A stretch of 59,915 nt of DNA from Novosphingobium sp. (GCF_027489515.1 NZ_JAIXZS010000019.1:1-59915); one strand, 5' to 3'. Shown: positions 1-8,286, counted from the stretch's first letter. Numbers and translations: made by a program. Notes: generated from the letters alone by a model not told the origin.

Positions 1-47
1 AGGACGCTGCCGGTCGCAATCAGCAACGAAGGCACAATCGGGTTCAT
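1..47 (-). CDS. traK: TraK-position gene, 5' end only
   Basis: Only the first 15 codons lie in the window (MNPIVPSLLIATGSV, the beginning of a hydrophobic signal-like segment). The ATG (47-45) overlaps the TGA of traE by four bases, the usual sign of translational coupling. In F-type transfer operons the gene after traA-traL-traE is traK, the outer-membrane secretin-like component of the type IV secretion channel, so the identity rests on gene order rather than on the few residues seen. Confidence 0.55.
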   Translation of the reverse strand, partial: MNPIVPSLLIATGSV

Positions 48-607
48 TGTTCCTGCTCCTTCTTGACGACCACGCCAAAGCCCTTGAGGCGGAGCGAGAC
101 GCCGGTGTGCTGCCAATGGAATTCGAAGATCTTGTGCTCTCGGCGGACGTCGCGCGATCCGACGATCGTGTGCAGCACGCCGCCGACCTGACTGGTCAGG
201 TTCTCGGGGTCCGTGCGGATCCAGTCGATCGTGATGAACTGGGTGACCTGCGAGTCCTGTTGCTCATCGATGATCTTGAGAAGGTTGGCCTTGAGCGGAC
301 CGCGCGCCTCGGGCGCGGCAATCGCAATGAGCCCGTCGAGCCAGTACTGCAGGTTCTCAGGTGACCGATTGAGCGCGAGCTGTGCCGTGTCGCGGGTCAC
401 CGCCTCGAGATATTCGGGGCTGACCGCCGCTGAGCTCAGCACCATTTCGCTGGGGAGGATCGGCTGAAGGACAACCTCCCGGTCCCGCGTCGTTGCCGCG
501 ACGAACATCACCAGCACCAGGGCGCAGAGAATGATGCAGGCCAGAGCCAGAATGTTGCGCTGCTTGAGGGTCCGCTGCGACGCCTCGTGTGCGAATGAAA
601 GTTCCAT
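44..607 (-). CDS. traE: F-type conjugation protein TraE
   Basis: This 187-residue protein is close to the length of F-plasmid TraE. It has one N-terminal membrane span at about residues 18-39 (ILALACIILCALVLVMFVAA) followed by a periplasmic domain, as expected for this VirB5/TraE-class inner-membrane component of the mating-pair channel. It sits one base downstream of traL and overlaps the next gene by ATGA. The order traA-traL-traE-traK is that of F, which supports the call. Confidence 0.85.
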   Translation of the reverse strand: MELSFAHEASQRTLKQRNILALACIILCALVLVMFVAATTRDREVVLQPILPSEMVLSSAAVSPEYLEAVTRDTAQLALNRSPENLQYWLDGLIAIAAPEARGPLKANLLKIIDEQQDSQVTQFITIDWIRTDPENLTSQVGGVLHTIVGSRDVRREHKIFEFHWQHTGVSLRLKGFGVVVKKEQEQ

Positions 608-608
608 G

Positions 609-893
609 TCAGCCCGCCATCACACGCAAGTGGGAAGGCGGAGCGACCTTCAGACCGAAGAATTCACCCGGCAAATGCCAATAGGCAAAATGCAGGATCC
701 AATACATCGAGCGCCCAGCTTTGAGTTTGCGGTACCCAAGCCATGCAGCAACGGCCAGAAGCAGGCCTATGACAACATGCTGCGCCAGAATTCCCCAGGT
801 GAACGGGATCACCAGCACGAGGAATTCATCAAGCGACCAGAACCCGATCAGTTCGGGATCGTCGAGATGCTTTGGAATAGAATACTTGTCCAA
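609..893 (-). CDS. traL: F-type conjugation protein TraL
   Basis: The product is a 94-residue membrane protein with two closely spaced hydrophobic stretches (residues about 25-58) and a C-terminal part rich in Trp, Tyr and His, as in TraL, a small inner-membrane part of the F-type pilus assembly channel. The start is a TTG at 893 preceded by GGAG seven bases upstream; I see no better ATG in frame. It lies between traA and traE and is one base from traE, so it is probably read as part of the same transcript. Confidence 0.82.
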   Translation of the reverse strand: MDKYSIPKHLDDPELIGFWSLDEFLVLVIPFTWGILAQHVVIGLLLAVAAWLGYRKLKAGRSMYWILHFAYWHLPGEFFGLKVAPPSHLRVMAG

Positions 894-978
894 AGATCGT
901 CTCCGCCAGAAAGGTTTGCTGCCATTCCCATGCCGGTGATGGAGCAGCGCCCCCGTTCGCGATGACCTTTGCTCTCGC

Positions 979-1296
979 TCAGATCGTCGCTGTGACCGTG
1001 GAAGTGACGATCGGCACGCCGGTGCCAGCGCCCACGCCGACGCCGACGGGGATCGCGACCTGGCCTAGCGAGAAACGCCCGCTGGCCATGGCAACGATGC
1101 CGCCGGCGAGCGAAAGCACCGTGATGATCCGTCCGCCCGACCCCTGAAGGAAGCCGGTGAACCGCGTGAGCGCCGTATTGAACGTGGCATCCGTGCCGGC
1201 CATGGCAGCTTCGATACCGAAGACGCTCATGGCGGTGGCGGCAGCAAAGGCGACGGCGAGCGTCCCTCCTGCCTGCTTGAGATCGTGGACCTTCAT
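979..1296 (-). CDS. traA: TraA-like conjugative pilin precursor
   Basis: The 105-residue product starts at the ATG at 1296, which has AAGGGGAAG in front of it. It has a long pilin-type leader ending near AAMA-GTDA (about residue 34), then two hydrophobic segments separated by a short basic stretch (MASGRFSLGQ), the layout of a processed F-type pilin that is held in the inner membrane before assembly. It is the first gene of the minus-strand tra operon. The tandem repeat array at 1411-1561 lies just upstream. Confidence 0.8.
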   Translation of the reverse strand: MKVHDLKQAGGTLAVAFAAATAMSVFGIEAAMAGTDATFNTALTRFTGFLQGSGGRIITVLSLAGGIVAMASGRFSLGQVAIPVGVGVGAGTGVPIVTSTVTATI

Positions 1297-1410
1297 TGTC
1301 TTCCCCTTCTGGTTGACCAAATGACGCAGTGCGTCGTCACCAAAGGGGCCGCAGGCGAAACCTTTTCTCAATCACTGTTGTGTAGGGCGAAGTCGGAGAA
1401 GTCCGCGAAT

Positions 1411-1561
1411 CACTGTTTTTGATGCCGGGTGGTCCGGTTTTTGATACCGGGTGGGTCGATTTTTGGCACCACGTGGTCATGGATTCATGACCAGGGTGGC
1501 ATGCTGGTAATACCACGTGGTCCTGAATCCATGACCACGTGGGTCTGTTTTTCATGCCACT
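1411..1561. repeat. Seven tandem ~22-bp degenerate repeats (iteron-like)
   Basis: Read on the plus strand, seven consecutive units of 20-23 bp start at about 1411, 1431, 1453, 1475, 1498, 1519 and 1541. The shared pattern is GGTC, a T-rich centre (GTTTTTGAT in several units), then ATRCC and ACGT or GGGT; three units contain the palindrome CCACGTGG at the unit junction. The array fills the gap between divergent traA (minus) and the gene at 1652 (plus). It could be an operator array, an origin of transfer or replication iterons. Which of these is not decidable from sequence alone. Confidence 0.75.
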
Positions 1562-1651
1562 GGTCCGAATCGTTGCAGCGGCTCGGCGAGGAGATACGGA
1601 ACCAACGCCAAGGGCCCCGATCAGTAGCGAACAATGGCGGGAGGAGACGCA

Positions 1652-2026
1652 ATGGCCAGCGAAAAGGAGGTCGTCCACGAACTGCTGGTGAGTAAGGAGG
1701 CATTCGCGATCATTGCCGAGGCCATCAAGTGGATGACCATAGAAAAACTGAAATTCCAGCGCCTTAGGGACGTGATCACGGATGTGATCCGCGCGCCGGA
1801 TTTATCCAATCAGGACTTGATCGCAGCATTCAACCGGCACCGGCCGTGCGACGGGCGGGTCAGGATATACCTAAGATTGAGCGGTGCCCTGAATGCGGAA
1901 TTTGACACCCTCAAAGCCCGACTCGCAGAGGTCACAGGCGACCAGTGCGGCGTACGTGAGACGGTAGTCTTCTGCGCGCTTGCCATTAGCCAGCGCCAAA
2001 TTTCTCTTGCCAAAGCCGCCTTTTAG
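1652..2026 (+). CDS. Small unknown protein divergent from traA
   Basis: The 124-residue product has no domain I recognise. The ATG at 1652 is preferred over that at 1634 because GGAGGAG lies five bases upstream. The protein is mostly helical and charged, with a central amphipathic part (AIIAEAIKWMTIEKLKFQRL) and no signal or membrane segment. Its divergent position across the repeat array from traA would suit a transfer regulator that binds the array, but that is inference from position only. Confidence 0.6.
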   Translation: MASEKEVVHELLVSKEAFAIIAEAIKWMTIEKLKFQRLRDVITDVIRAPDLSNQDLIAAFNRHRPCDGRVRIYLRLSGALNAEFDTLKARLAEVTGDQCGVRETVVFCALAISQRQISLAKAAF

Positions 2027-2071
2027 AATTCACATCATGCAACTGCATAGGGAGAATTGACGGAGGCAAGG

Positions 2072-2566
2072 ATGGGTCAGGGGGCGCACCCAAACCAGCG
2101 GAAGAGCTGTCATCAGTTGCAAGCTGAGTACGCCGATTTGATCAAGGACCAGATGAGCCGGCAGGGGGTCAGTCTGCGTCGGCTTGTGGATGAGGGAATC
2201 ATCAAGAGCAGCCACCGCAGTGGCCTGTTCGAGCGCATCGCTGATGGCAGTATGTCGACGGCCGAGTTTAACCGACTCAACGAGAGACTTGCCATCGATC
2301 CTGTCAGAGCTGCGATCGCCGTCCACTGCTTTGTCAGCCCGGAGTCTTATGAGGACCCCTGCTGCGAAACATCTGCCCATCTCGCCATTGCCCTTGCGCT
2401 CCAGCTCTCCGAGGAGATGGCCGCATGCAATGGGACTTTCGAGCCCATTCGCGAAGCCCTATGCCACGGCATAGCGCAGCGCACCTCCAGCGCCATTGTA
2501 AGGCATCACGCGGCGCTGGAGGCGCGGCGACAGGATCCTGCGCTCTTTGATCGCTCTTTCGGCTGA
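2072..2566 (+). CDS. Unknown cytoplasmic protein
   Basis: The 164-residue product starts at the ATG at 2072, five bases after GGAGG; an upstream TTG at 2057 lacks such a site. It has no signal peptide or membrane span. The N-terminal part (QLQAEYADLIKDQMSRQGVS followed by RRLVDEGIIKSS) is compatible with a small helix-turn-helix, but I cannot show it. It follows the 1652 gene in the same direction with a 45-base gap, so the two may be co-transcribed. Confidence 0.55.
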   Translation: MGQGAHPNQRKSCHQLQAEYADLIKDQMSRQGVSLRRLVDEGIIKSSHRSGLFERIADGSMSTAEFNRLNERLAIDPVRAAIAVHCFVSPESYEDPCCETSAHLAIALALQLSEEMAACNGTFEPIREALCHGIAQRTSSAIVRHHAALEARRQDPALFDRSFG

Positions 2567-2713
2567 CCCAGCAAAAGCTGCGCCCGCCGAGCACGCCCCA
2601 GTAGTAGGAGCTTCGCCGACCCGTCGATGATATGGTAACGTGACTCGGAGCATGATGGCCGCGAAGCTCTTTTAGAGCGGCAATCTGCTCAAAGATCGGG
2701 GATACGTCTGACG

Positions 2714-2989
2714 GTGAAGCAAGAAGCGCTCATTGCCTGGACATCGCTCTATATTGCGGTCGGGATCATGGCACTGATCTGCGCCGCACTTTCGACCTTC
2801 GTGACCCTCAATGACTGGCGCACCGGCCGATGGGCTCCGCCTCGCGCCAGCACGCTCGACAAGGCATTGCTAATTCCGAAGCTATGGCTGCGCTGGCAAG
2901 CCAACTATCTCACAGGCACACCGGTGATCCTGGCCATCAGCCTGTACTATGCCTCCAGCATCGGCTTCTCAGTTTTCTGGGACATCTGA
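2714..2989 (+). CDS. Small two-span membrane protein
   Basis: The 91-residue product (GTG start at 2714) has hydrophobic segments at about residues 8-30 and 68-88, separated by a basic loop (NDWRTGRWAPPRAS). I recognise no family. It is convergent with, and overlaps by 21 bases, the lytic transglycosylase on the other strand. Its place beside tra genes suggests a conjugation accessory, without direct evidence. Confidence 0.5.
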   Translation: MKQEALIAWTSLYIAVGIMALICAALSTFVTLNDWRTGRWAPPRASTLDKALLIPKLWLRWQANYLTGTPVILAISLYYASSIGFSVFWDI

Positions 2990-3823
2990 TCCTCCAGCGA
3001 AGGCAAGAAGACGCACCGCTCTGAACGGGTTCTCGCCTCCGAGCCGTGCAAGTGAGGCGGGCGCCGGGCCGCTGCCGCCTAGAGATGCCAGAATGGTTCG
3101 AACATAGCTGCGGGTCTCGGTGAAGGGCGGAACTCCACCATGCTTGTCAACGTTGCCCGGACCCGCATTGTATGCAGCCAAAGCAAGATGCCACGAGCCA
3201 TAGCGATCGAGCTGCTCACGCAGGTAACGCGCTCCCCCACGGAGATTTTCGACAGGGTCCCAAGGATCTGAAACGCCAAGATAGCTTGCAGTCCCCGGCA
3301 TCAGCTGTGCCATGCCCATCGCCCCGGCAGGACTGCGTGCAAAGGGCTGGTAGCGGCTTTCATGAGCAACGAGCGCGTCAAACAGCCGCACAGGAACGCC
3401 GGCTTCGCAAGCGGCTGCAGCGACGTGGCGGAAATAGAGACGGCGTCGCGATTGTGCCAAATCGGACAGGCCATATCGCGGGAAATAGCCTCCAGAGAGG
3501 CAATCGGGATCTGGTCCCAGGCTCGATGCATTTACCGGCACGGGAATGACGGAAGAGCTTCCGCGTCTCATCCAAGACGGGATGTAGAACAATGGGGGCG
3601 TCGGCCTGACAGGGGTGATCGTCTCCTCCACAAAGGCAGTCGCTTCACTCCCAGAAACGGGCTGCTTGGCCTCCGGCTGCCCGGTCGGGGGTTTGACAGC
3701 CACTCCGGGCACCAGGAGCGAGAATTCGGGGGGTGTGCTGCTCGAGAAGTCTTCAAGCTTGGCCTCTTGGCCTGCCGCTTGGGTGCTGAGCGCGATGAGC
3801 ACTGCGCTGAGGTAGAATTTCAT
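2969..3823 (-). CDS. Secreted lytic transglycosylase (VirB1-like)
   Basis: This protein cleaves the glycan strands of peptidoglycan, locally opening the wall for the secretion channel. The start at 3823 gives a 284-residue product with a clear signal peptide (MKFYLSAVLIALSTQAAGQ) and an AAAGG site upstream. The C-terminal half is an SLT domain: the catalytic glutamate is in ALVAHESRYQP, followed by AGAMGMAQLMPGTA and ALAAYNAGPGNV, all hallmark motifs of family 1 transglycosylases. The proline-rich segment between residues about 30 and 100 is probably a linker. Its neighbourhood with tra genes fits a conjugation role. Confidence 0.85.
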   Translation of the reverse strand: MKFYLSAVLIALSTQAAGQEAKLEDFSSSTPPEFSLLVPGVAVKPPTGQPEAKQPVSGSEATAFVEETITPVRPTPPLFYIPSWMRRGSSSVIPVPVNASSLGPDPDCLSGGYFPRYGLSDLAQSRRRLYFRHVAAAACEAGVPVRLFDALVAHESRYQPFARSPAGAMGMAQLMPGTASYLGVSDPWDPVENLRGGARYLREQLDRYGSWHLALAAYNAGPGNVDKHGGVPPFTETRSYVRTILASLGGSGPAPASLARLGGENPFRAVRLLAFAGGSDVPEN

Positions 3824-4199
3824 AACCACACCTTTCGGCATGGCTCGGGGACCGCCATACAAGGTTATCGAGAAGGCTCCGCTGGCGCAAGCGTCGTATG
3901 GATTTGGCGAGGTAAGCACCGCAACGGCAGCTGCCGACCCAGATGTGGTCGCTCAGATCTGCCAACACTAATGTCTGCTCCGTTAATAAGCTGCCTATGG
4001 CGCGATTCAAAGAGACCGGTCGCGATCGCGACTCAATTTCGATCTTTCCTGGACCCAACCCACCTAACTGCGAATGCCAGGTGAAAGCGGCCGAAGATCG
4101 TTCGGGTCGTGAACCAAGATTTTGCCCGTCTTCCCCACGAGCGCATTCCGTCATAGGGTGCGAATTGACATTTGCTTGGCCCAGCTCCAACCTCACTTG
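3824..4199. other. Gap of 376 bp, no supported gene
   Basis: This stretch separates the divergent transglycosylase and the small secreted protein at 4200. Frames that stay open here show no recognisable protein and no good ribosome binding site. It presumably holds the two divergent promoters, but I could not identify convincing -35/-10 pairs or a MerR-type 19-bp spacer. Confidence 0.5.
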
Positions 4200-4571
4200 A
4201 TGCTGAAACCGTTCGCCCGTCATTTGCTGCTACTGGTGGTCCTTCTGGGCCTCGCCAGCCAAGGGTTTGCGCGTGAGATCGCACCTTGCAAGGCAATGTC
4301 CCAAGCCGAGACGACCGCGATGCAGGACATGGCGGATATGCCGTGCTGCGATGAAATGCAGCATGGCGGCAAGGGGAAGGCGCCAGATAAGGCCGCCTCG
4401 CCTTGCTGTTATGCGATGGCGAATGGTTCGGTCGGGATCGCATCCGAGGCCAAGCCGCAGCTCGGCAGCTTGATCCTGCCGCCCGTGCTCGCCGCAACCT
4501 GGCCCGCAATGCCTGCTCTGTACGGGCGGGAGATCACTCCGGACCCGGACCCACCTTCCTATCCTGCCTGA
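4200..4571 (+). CDS. Small secreted Cys/Met/His protein ahead of a TolC gene
   Basis: The 123-residue product begins at the ATG at 4200, giving a signal peptide (LLLLVVLLGLASQGFA). The mature part has the metal-ligand-like cluster MQDMADMPCCDEMQHGGKG and SPCCYAM, and ends in PDPDPPSYPA. Proteins of this type are seen beside copper and silver efflux genes; a periplasmic metal-binding role is inferred from composition. It directly precedes a TolC-type gene. A similar protein (23247-23621, ending PEPEPPTLLG) stands in the same relation to cusC, and a His-rich one (39557-39907) to czcC. Confidence 0.7.
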   Translation: MLKPFARHLLLLVVLLGLASQGFAREIAPCKAMSQAETTAMQDMADMPCCDEMQHGGKGKAPDKAASPCCYAMANGSVGIASEAKPQLGSLILPPVLAATWPAMPALYGREITPDPDPPSYPA

Positions 4572-4638
4572 ATTCCGAAAGGGGCGCTGGTGAAGCCGGC
4601 TGCTCCTTCTGGCTCAATTCAGTCAAGGGATTTGGAAA

Positions 4639-5586
4639 ATGAAAGTGTTCTGGCTGACCGCGTGCGCGGTCACCGTCCCGTTTGGGGCGACGGCTGCCTT
4701 GGCGGAGCCGCTGACGTTTGACGCTGCACTGAGACGCGCGGCCGAGGCGCCGAGTGTTCTGGGACGCGATGCCGATATTGCGGCGGCGCGCTCGTCCGCG
4801 ATCGCTGCCGACCGGTTGCCCGACCCGACCCTGGGTCTGGAGCTCAAGGACTTTCCGGTAACTGGGCCAGATGCGGGCCGCCTGAACCGCGACAACTTCA
4901 CGATGACCAGCATCGCGGTCAGCCAGCAGTTCACTAATCCGGCAAAACGGCACGCCCGCGCAGCCATGGCGGCTGCAGGCATCACGGTTGCAGAGGCAGA
5001 CCGCCTCATCGAACTGCGCTCCGTCCGCCTCGAGACGGCGCTGGCGTGGATCGACCTCTACTACGGCCAGAAGCGCCTCGCCCTTTTGCAGTCGCTGGAT
5101 GCCGGCCTCGATGATATGCAATCGACAGTCAGCGCGCGTCTGGCCTCGGGCAGTGCGCGGCCCAGCCAGGCTCTGGAACCGGCGCAACTGCGCGCCCAAG
5201 TGGCGGATCGACGGGCGGCGCTGATTTCCGAGGTGGCCAAGGCCAAGGCAAAACTCATTCGGTTCACCGGCGACCCCGACGCGCAGACGTCTGGCGAACC
5301 GCCCGTGCCAGCCATCGATGAAGCGCGATTGCGGTCCTCACTGGCGGGTGTCCCCATGCTACGTGCCCGTGACGCTGCCACGCTTTCGGCAGATGCACAG
5401 GCGCAATTGGCGCGTGCCGACAAGCACCCGGACTGGACCGTCAGCGCAGCCTATGGCCGCCGGGAGCCGAACTATGGCGATCTCGTCACAGTCGGCCTAA
5501 CCGGCGACTATCTATGGGGCGAGATCGACAAGCCCCGCGAGCGGTTCAGGCCGCTTCGCCTCCACCAGCAAGGCCGGGACGCTTAG
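4639..5586 (+). pseudogene. TolC-type efflux channel gene, truncated at 3' end
   Basis: The product has a signal peptide (residues about 1-22) and the typical TolC/CusC opening LTFDAALRRA, then long helical repeats. It is closely related to the complete protein at 24145-25374 along its whole length. Homology stops at about YGDLVTVGLTGDYLWG-EIDKPRERF, where the complete homologue goes on for roughly 110 more residues. The reading frame runs into a TAG at 5584-5586, inside the 40-bp repeat at 5581-5620. It therefore lacks the second half of the barrel/tunnel repeat and is unlikely to work. It is probably the left-over of an older copper/silver efflux operon cut by the recombination that placed the repeat. 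Confidence 0.85.
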
Positions 5587-5620
5587 CGTACGTTTTCGAC
5601 CATCCTCTCACCGGCCCCCT
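5581..5620. repeat. 40-bp direct repeat, left copy
   Basis: This 40-bp stretch matches 53120-53159 at 39 of 40 positions in the same orientation (the one difference is C at 5615 against T at 53154); similarity ends abruptly on both sides. Read on the minus strand it begins GGGG and ends GAAAACGTACGCTAAGC, which resembles a 38-bp Tn3-family terminal inverted repeat. In the right copy the same bases encode the last residues (GERMVENVR, stop) of a gene, so an attachment site at a gene 3' end is the other reading. The recombinase at 5763 starts 143 bases inside. Confidence 0.8.
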
Positions 5621-5760
5621 ACGAGTACGATGCAACGCTAACGTCGATCGGGGTAGAGGAACTCCAGCGCGTCGCCGTCGCGGCCTTCAACGGCCTGGCC
5701 GCGGTTTACGGCATGGAGCCGTTCACCCACGACCAGATCATCGAACAGTCGAGGCCCTGA
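5620..5760 (+). pseudogene. C-terminal remnant of an unknown gene
   Basis: An open frame of 46 codons (from YEYDATLTSI to IIEQSRP) runs without a start codon from the edge of the 40-bp repeat to a TGA at 5758-5760, two bases before the GTG of the recombinase. The regular composition (VEELQRVAVAAFNGLAAVYG) looks like genuine coding sequence. It is probably the tail of a gene that was once the upstream partner of the recombinase and lost its 5' part at the repeat. I do not recognise the family. Confidence 0.5.
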
Positions 5761-5762
5761 GC

Positions 5763-6974
5763 GTGGAACAACTGCCCGCCATAAGCCCAGTGACGGACCC
5801 GCCATCGGGATCGGGGGTCGATCTGGCATGGGAAGTGACGAAGCTTGGGGCCGGCCAGACGATCACCGTCAACAAGGCGCTCATCGATGCCTATCAGGCC
5901 GCCTCCTCGCCCCACAGCATCCGCGCCCTCAAATCCGATCTGGAGGCGTTCGATCTTTGGTGTCGGTGCTCGCACAGGGCGTCGCTGCCAGCGACCCCCG
6001 AACTCGTGGCTGACTATCTCGACGCAAGGGCGGGGAAGGGGGCCAAACCGGCTTCGCTCGGCCGCTACAAGGCGTCGATCGCGAAGATCCACCAGCTTCT
6101 CGATCTGAAGGATCCGACGCAGACCGAGCTGGTCAAGCTGCGGCTCCGGGCGATCCGGCGCGAGAAGGGGACGGCGCAGGTCCAGGCACGGCCGCTGCGC
6201 TTCAAGGGGCCGGTCCGTGATGTGGAGCGCGAGGCACCGCGAGGGCTGAACGTGCGGGCGTTGCTCGAGGCCTGCCCCGACGATCTGCCGGGACTGCGCG
6301 ATCGCGCGCTGCTGTCGGTTGCCTATGATACGGGGCTGCGCGCCTCCGAGTTGGTGGCGATCGCGGTTGAGCACATTGTCGAGGCGCTCGATCCCGAGGC
6401 GCGGCTTCTCACGATACAGCGCAGCAAGGGCGACCAGGAAGGGGAGGGGGCGACCGCGTACCTGTCGCCGCGCTCGGTGCGCGCGATTGCGGCCTGGACG
6501 CAATCCGCAGGGATATCCTCTGGTCCGCTGTTTCGCCGCGTCCAGGTGCGGCGCTACAAGGCGCGAGCAGCGGTGAAGGGGCGTCGAATCGATAGTATCT
6601 CAAGCCGCGAAACCTGGGATCTACGCAAGACGCTCTCTAAGCCGGCGGTGCCGGCCCGGTTGGAGTTTGATGTCGGCAGTGTTGCCCTGCATCCCGGGTC
6701 GATCGGACCGATCTACCGGTCGATCATCCAGCGGGCGTTCGATCGCGGGGCTCTGAGCGATCTCACCGCCGACGATCTCGCGCGACTGCTCAAGGGGGTC
6801 AGCGCGCATTCGACACGCGTGGGGCTCAACCAGGACCTGTTCGCAAGCGGCGAGGATCTCGCCGGAATCATGGATGCGCTGCGCTGGAAGAGCCCGCGCA
6901 TGCCGCTTGCCTACAATCGCAATCTTGCTGCCGAGGCGGGCGCAGCCGGGCGTTTGCTCAATAAATTGGCCTGA
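5763..6974 (+). CDS. Tyrosine recombinase / integrase
   Basis: The 403-residue product (GTG start at 5763, GAGG upstream) has the two-domain layout of tyrosine recombinases: an N-terminal SAM-like DNA-binding domain (about residues 30-130) and a C-terminal catalytic domain. The catalytic arginine is in AYDTGLRASELVAI, the HxxR box in AHSTRVGLNQ, and the likely nucleophile in MPLAYNRNL near the C terminus. It lies just inside the left 40-bp repeat, the usual place for an integrase of an element bounded by direct repeats. An open extension upstream of the GTG exists but reads through the repeat and the previous gene remnant, so I discount it. Confidence 0.85.
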   Translation: MEQLPAISPVTDPPSGSGVDLAWEVTKLGAGQTITVNKALIDAYQAASSPHSIRALKSDLEAFDLWCRCSHRASLPATPELVADYLDARAGKGAKPASLGRYKASIAKIHQLLDLKDPTQTELVKLRLRAIRREKGTAQVQARPLRFKGPVRDVEREAPRGLNVRALLEACPDDLPGLRDRALLSVAYDTGLRASELVAIAVEHIVEALDPEARLLTIQRSKGDQEGEGATAYLSPRSVRAIAAWTQSAGISSGPLFRRVQVRRYKARAAVKGRRIDSISSRETWDLRKTLSKPAVPARLEFDVGSVALHPGSIGPIYRSIIQRAFDRGALSDLTADDLARLLKGVSAHSTRVGLNQDLFASGEDLAGIMDALRWKSPRMPLAYNRNLAAEAGAAGRLLNKLA

Positions 6975-7054
6975 CTGGTAAGCCGACTATCTGTCCAATC
7001 GCGAATTCGCCTAGGCGGCTCGGGGGCCTGAGACTGCTCTGGCTATCACCAACG

Positions 7055-7074
7055 AGATAGGGTAGGGGGGTATG
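7055..7074 (+). promoter_or_regulatory. G-tract operator candidate for RcnR/CsoR-type repressor
   Basis: Directly upstream of dmeR lies AGATAGGGTAGGGGGGTATG, a G6 run flanked by short AT-rich inverted ends (GATA...TATG). RcnR, DmeR and FrmR proteins bind G-tracts of this kind flanked by AT-rich inverted repeats. The G run also falls where a ribosome binding site would be expected, so repressor binding and translation start would overlap. Confidence 0.5.
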
Positions 7075-7076
7075 CT

Positions 7077-7352
7077 ATGGGACATTTGACCGAAGGCAGT
7101 GATGAGCTCCTGAAGCGCGTGCGACGTATCGCCGGGCAGGTCACGGCGATCGAGAAAGCGCTGACCGCCAACGCCGATTGCACGACGACTCTGCATCTCG
7201 TTGCAGCGGCGCGCGGCGCCATGAACGGGCTGATGGACGAGATTATTGAAGAGCATGTCCGAGCCCATGTGGCGGACCCCGACCTCACGGCCGAAGATCG
7301 TGCCGCGGGAGCAGACGAATTGATCGCGGTCATACGCCGCTACGCGAAATAA
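7077..7352 (+). CDS. dmeR: RcnR/DmeR-type nickel/cobalt-responsive repressor
   Basis: The 91-residue all-helical protein belongs to the CsoR/RcnR (DUF156) family, whose members release DNA on binding metal. Counting from Met1, His3, Cys35, His60 and His64 are all present, which is the HCHH ligand set of E. coli RcnR (Ni/Co), rather than the Cys-His-Cys set of CsoR (Cu). The gene stands ten bases before a CDF exporter gene, as in the rhizobial dmeRF operon, so it most likely controls that exporter in response to cobalt or nickel. Confidence 0.85.
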   Translation: MGHLTEGSDELLKRVRRIAGQVTAIEKALTANADCTTTLHLVAAARGAMNGLMDEIIEEHVRAHVADPDLTAEDRAAGADELIAVIRRYAK

Positions 7353-7362
7353 GGCTGAGATC

Positions 7363-8286
7363 ATGACGACGTCCCGCGATATTGACGCCTTTGTGCACGA
7401 CCATGTGTATCTGGGGGCCTCTCACGACGACAACGCTCGTCGGACGCTGTGGGTGGTGGTGCTGACGGCTGTGATGATGATCGGCGAGATTTTCGCCGGC
7501 TATGTCACCGGATCGATGGCGCTGCTGGCCGATGGCTTCCATATGGCAACGCATGCTGGCGCGTTGAGTGTCGCAGCGATTGCTTATGCCTATGCCAAGC
7601 AGCATGCATCGAACCGGCGGTTCAGCTTCGGAACAGGCAAGGTCGGCGACTTGGCGGGCTTCGCCTCGGCGCTGGTGCTGGGCCTGATCGCCCTGGGGAT
7701 CGGGATTGAATCGATCCTTCGGCTGTTCGAGCCCATAAAGGTTGCCTTCGGCGAGGCGACCCTGATTGCCGTCGTTGGGCTTAGCGTGAATATCCTCAGC
7801 GCCTTCCTGCTGTCGGGCAGCCACCACCACCATCATGGGCATGACGATCATGCCCACGACCATCATGCCCATGGCGGCGACAACAATCTCCGCTCGGCGT
7901 ATGTGCATGTCCTCGCCGACGCTCTCACATCGGTATTGGCAATCGCGGCCCTTCTGGCAGGCCGCTACCTTGGCTGGGTGTGGATGGACCCCGTCATGGG
8001 GATCGTGGGAGCCGTCGTAATCGCCCGCTGGTCCTGGAGCCTGATGCGAGATACCGCCTCAGTCCTCCTCGACTCGACCGACAGCCATGTTGCCGAGGAA
8101 ATACAGGATCTCGTTGAAGGGCCAGGCGATGTGCGTATTGCCGATCTGCATGTCTGGCGTGTCGGTCCCGAGGCCCATGCCGCCATCGTCGGAGTGGTCG
8201 GCAGTGCGGGGATCAATGCAGGCGTGATCCGCGACCGGCTCGTGCCGGTCCATGAGTTGAAGCACCTAACAGTCGAATGCCACTGA
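7363..8286 (+). CDS. dmeF: CDF cation exporter DmeF (Co/Ni)
   Basis: This is a 307-residue cation diffusion facilitator, a proton-driven inner-membrane exporter of divalent cations. Six spans are visible; the metal-site residues are in LLADGFHMATH (TM2) and HVLADALTS (TM5). Between TM4 and TM5 is a histidine-rich loop, HHHHHGHDDHAHDHHAHGG (about residues 152-170), typical of this family. The C-terminal cytoplasmic domain follows. It is paired with the RcnR-type repressor upstream, and in Rhizobium the homologous DmeF exports cobalt and nickel, which is the best guess here. Confidence 0.88.
   Translation: MTTSRDIDAFVHDHVYLGASHDDNARRTLWVVVLTAVMMIGEIFAGYVTGSMALLADGFHMATHAGALSVAAIAYAYAKQHASNRRFSFGTGKVGDLAGFASALVLGLIALGIGIESILRLFEPIKVAFGEATLIAVVGLSVNILSAFLLSGSHHHHHGHDDHAHDHHAHGGDNNLRSAYVHVLADALTSVLAIAALLAGRYLGWVWMDPVMGIVGAVVIARWSWSLMRDTASVLLDSTDSHVAEEIQDLVEGPGDVRIADLHVWRVGPEAHAAIVGVVGSAGINAGVIRDRLVPVHELKHLTVECH

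Noticed and set aside
1411..1561. Possible CRISPR array
   Set aside because: The repeats are degenerate and contiguous, with no spacers and no cas genes nearby.
3943..4200. Plus-strand frame of 85 codons before the small secreted protein
   Set aside because: No start signal and no recognisable protein; composition is that of non-coding DNA.
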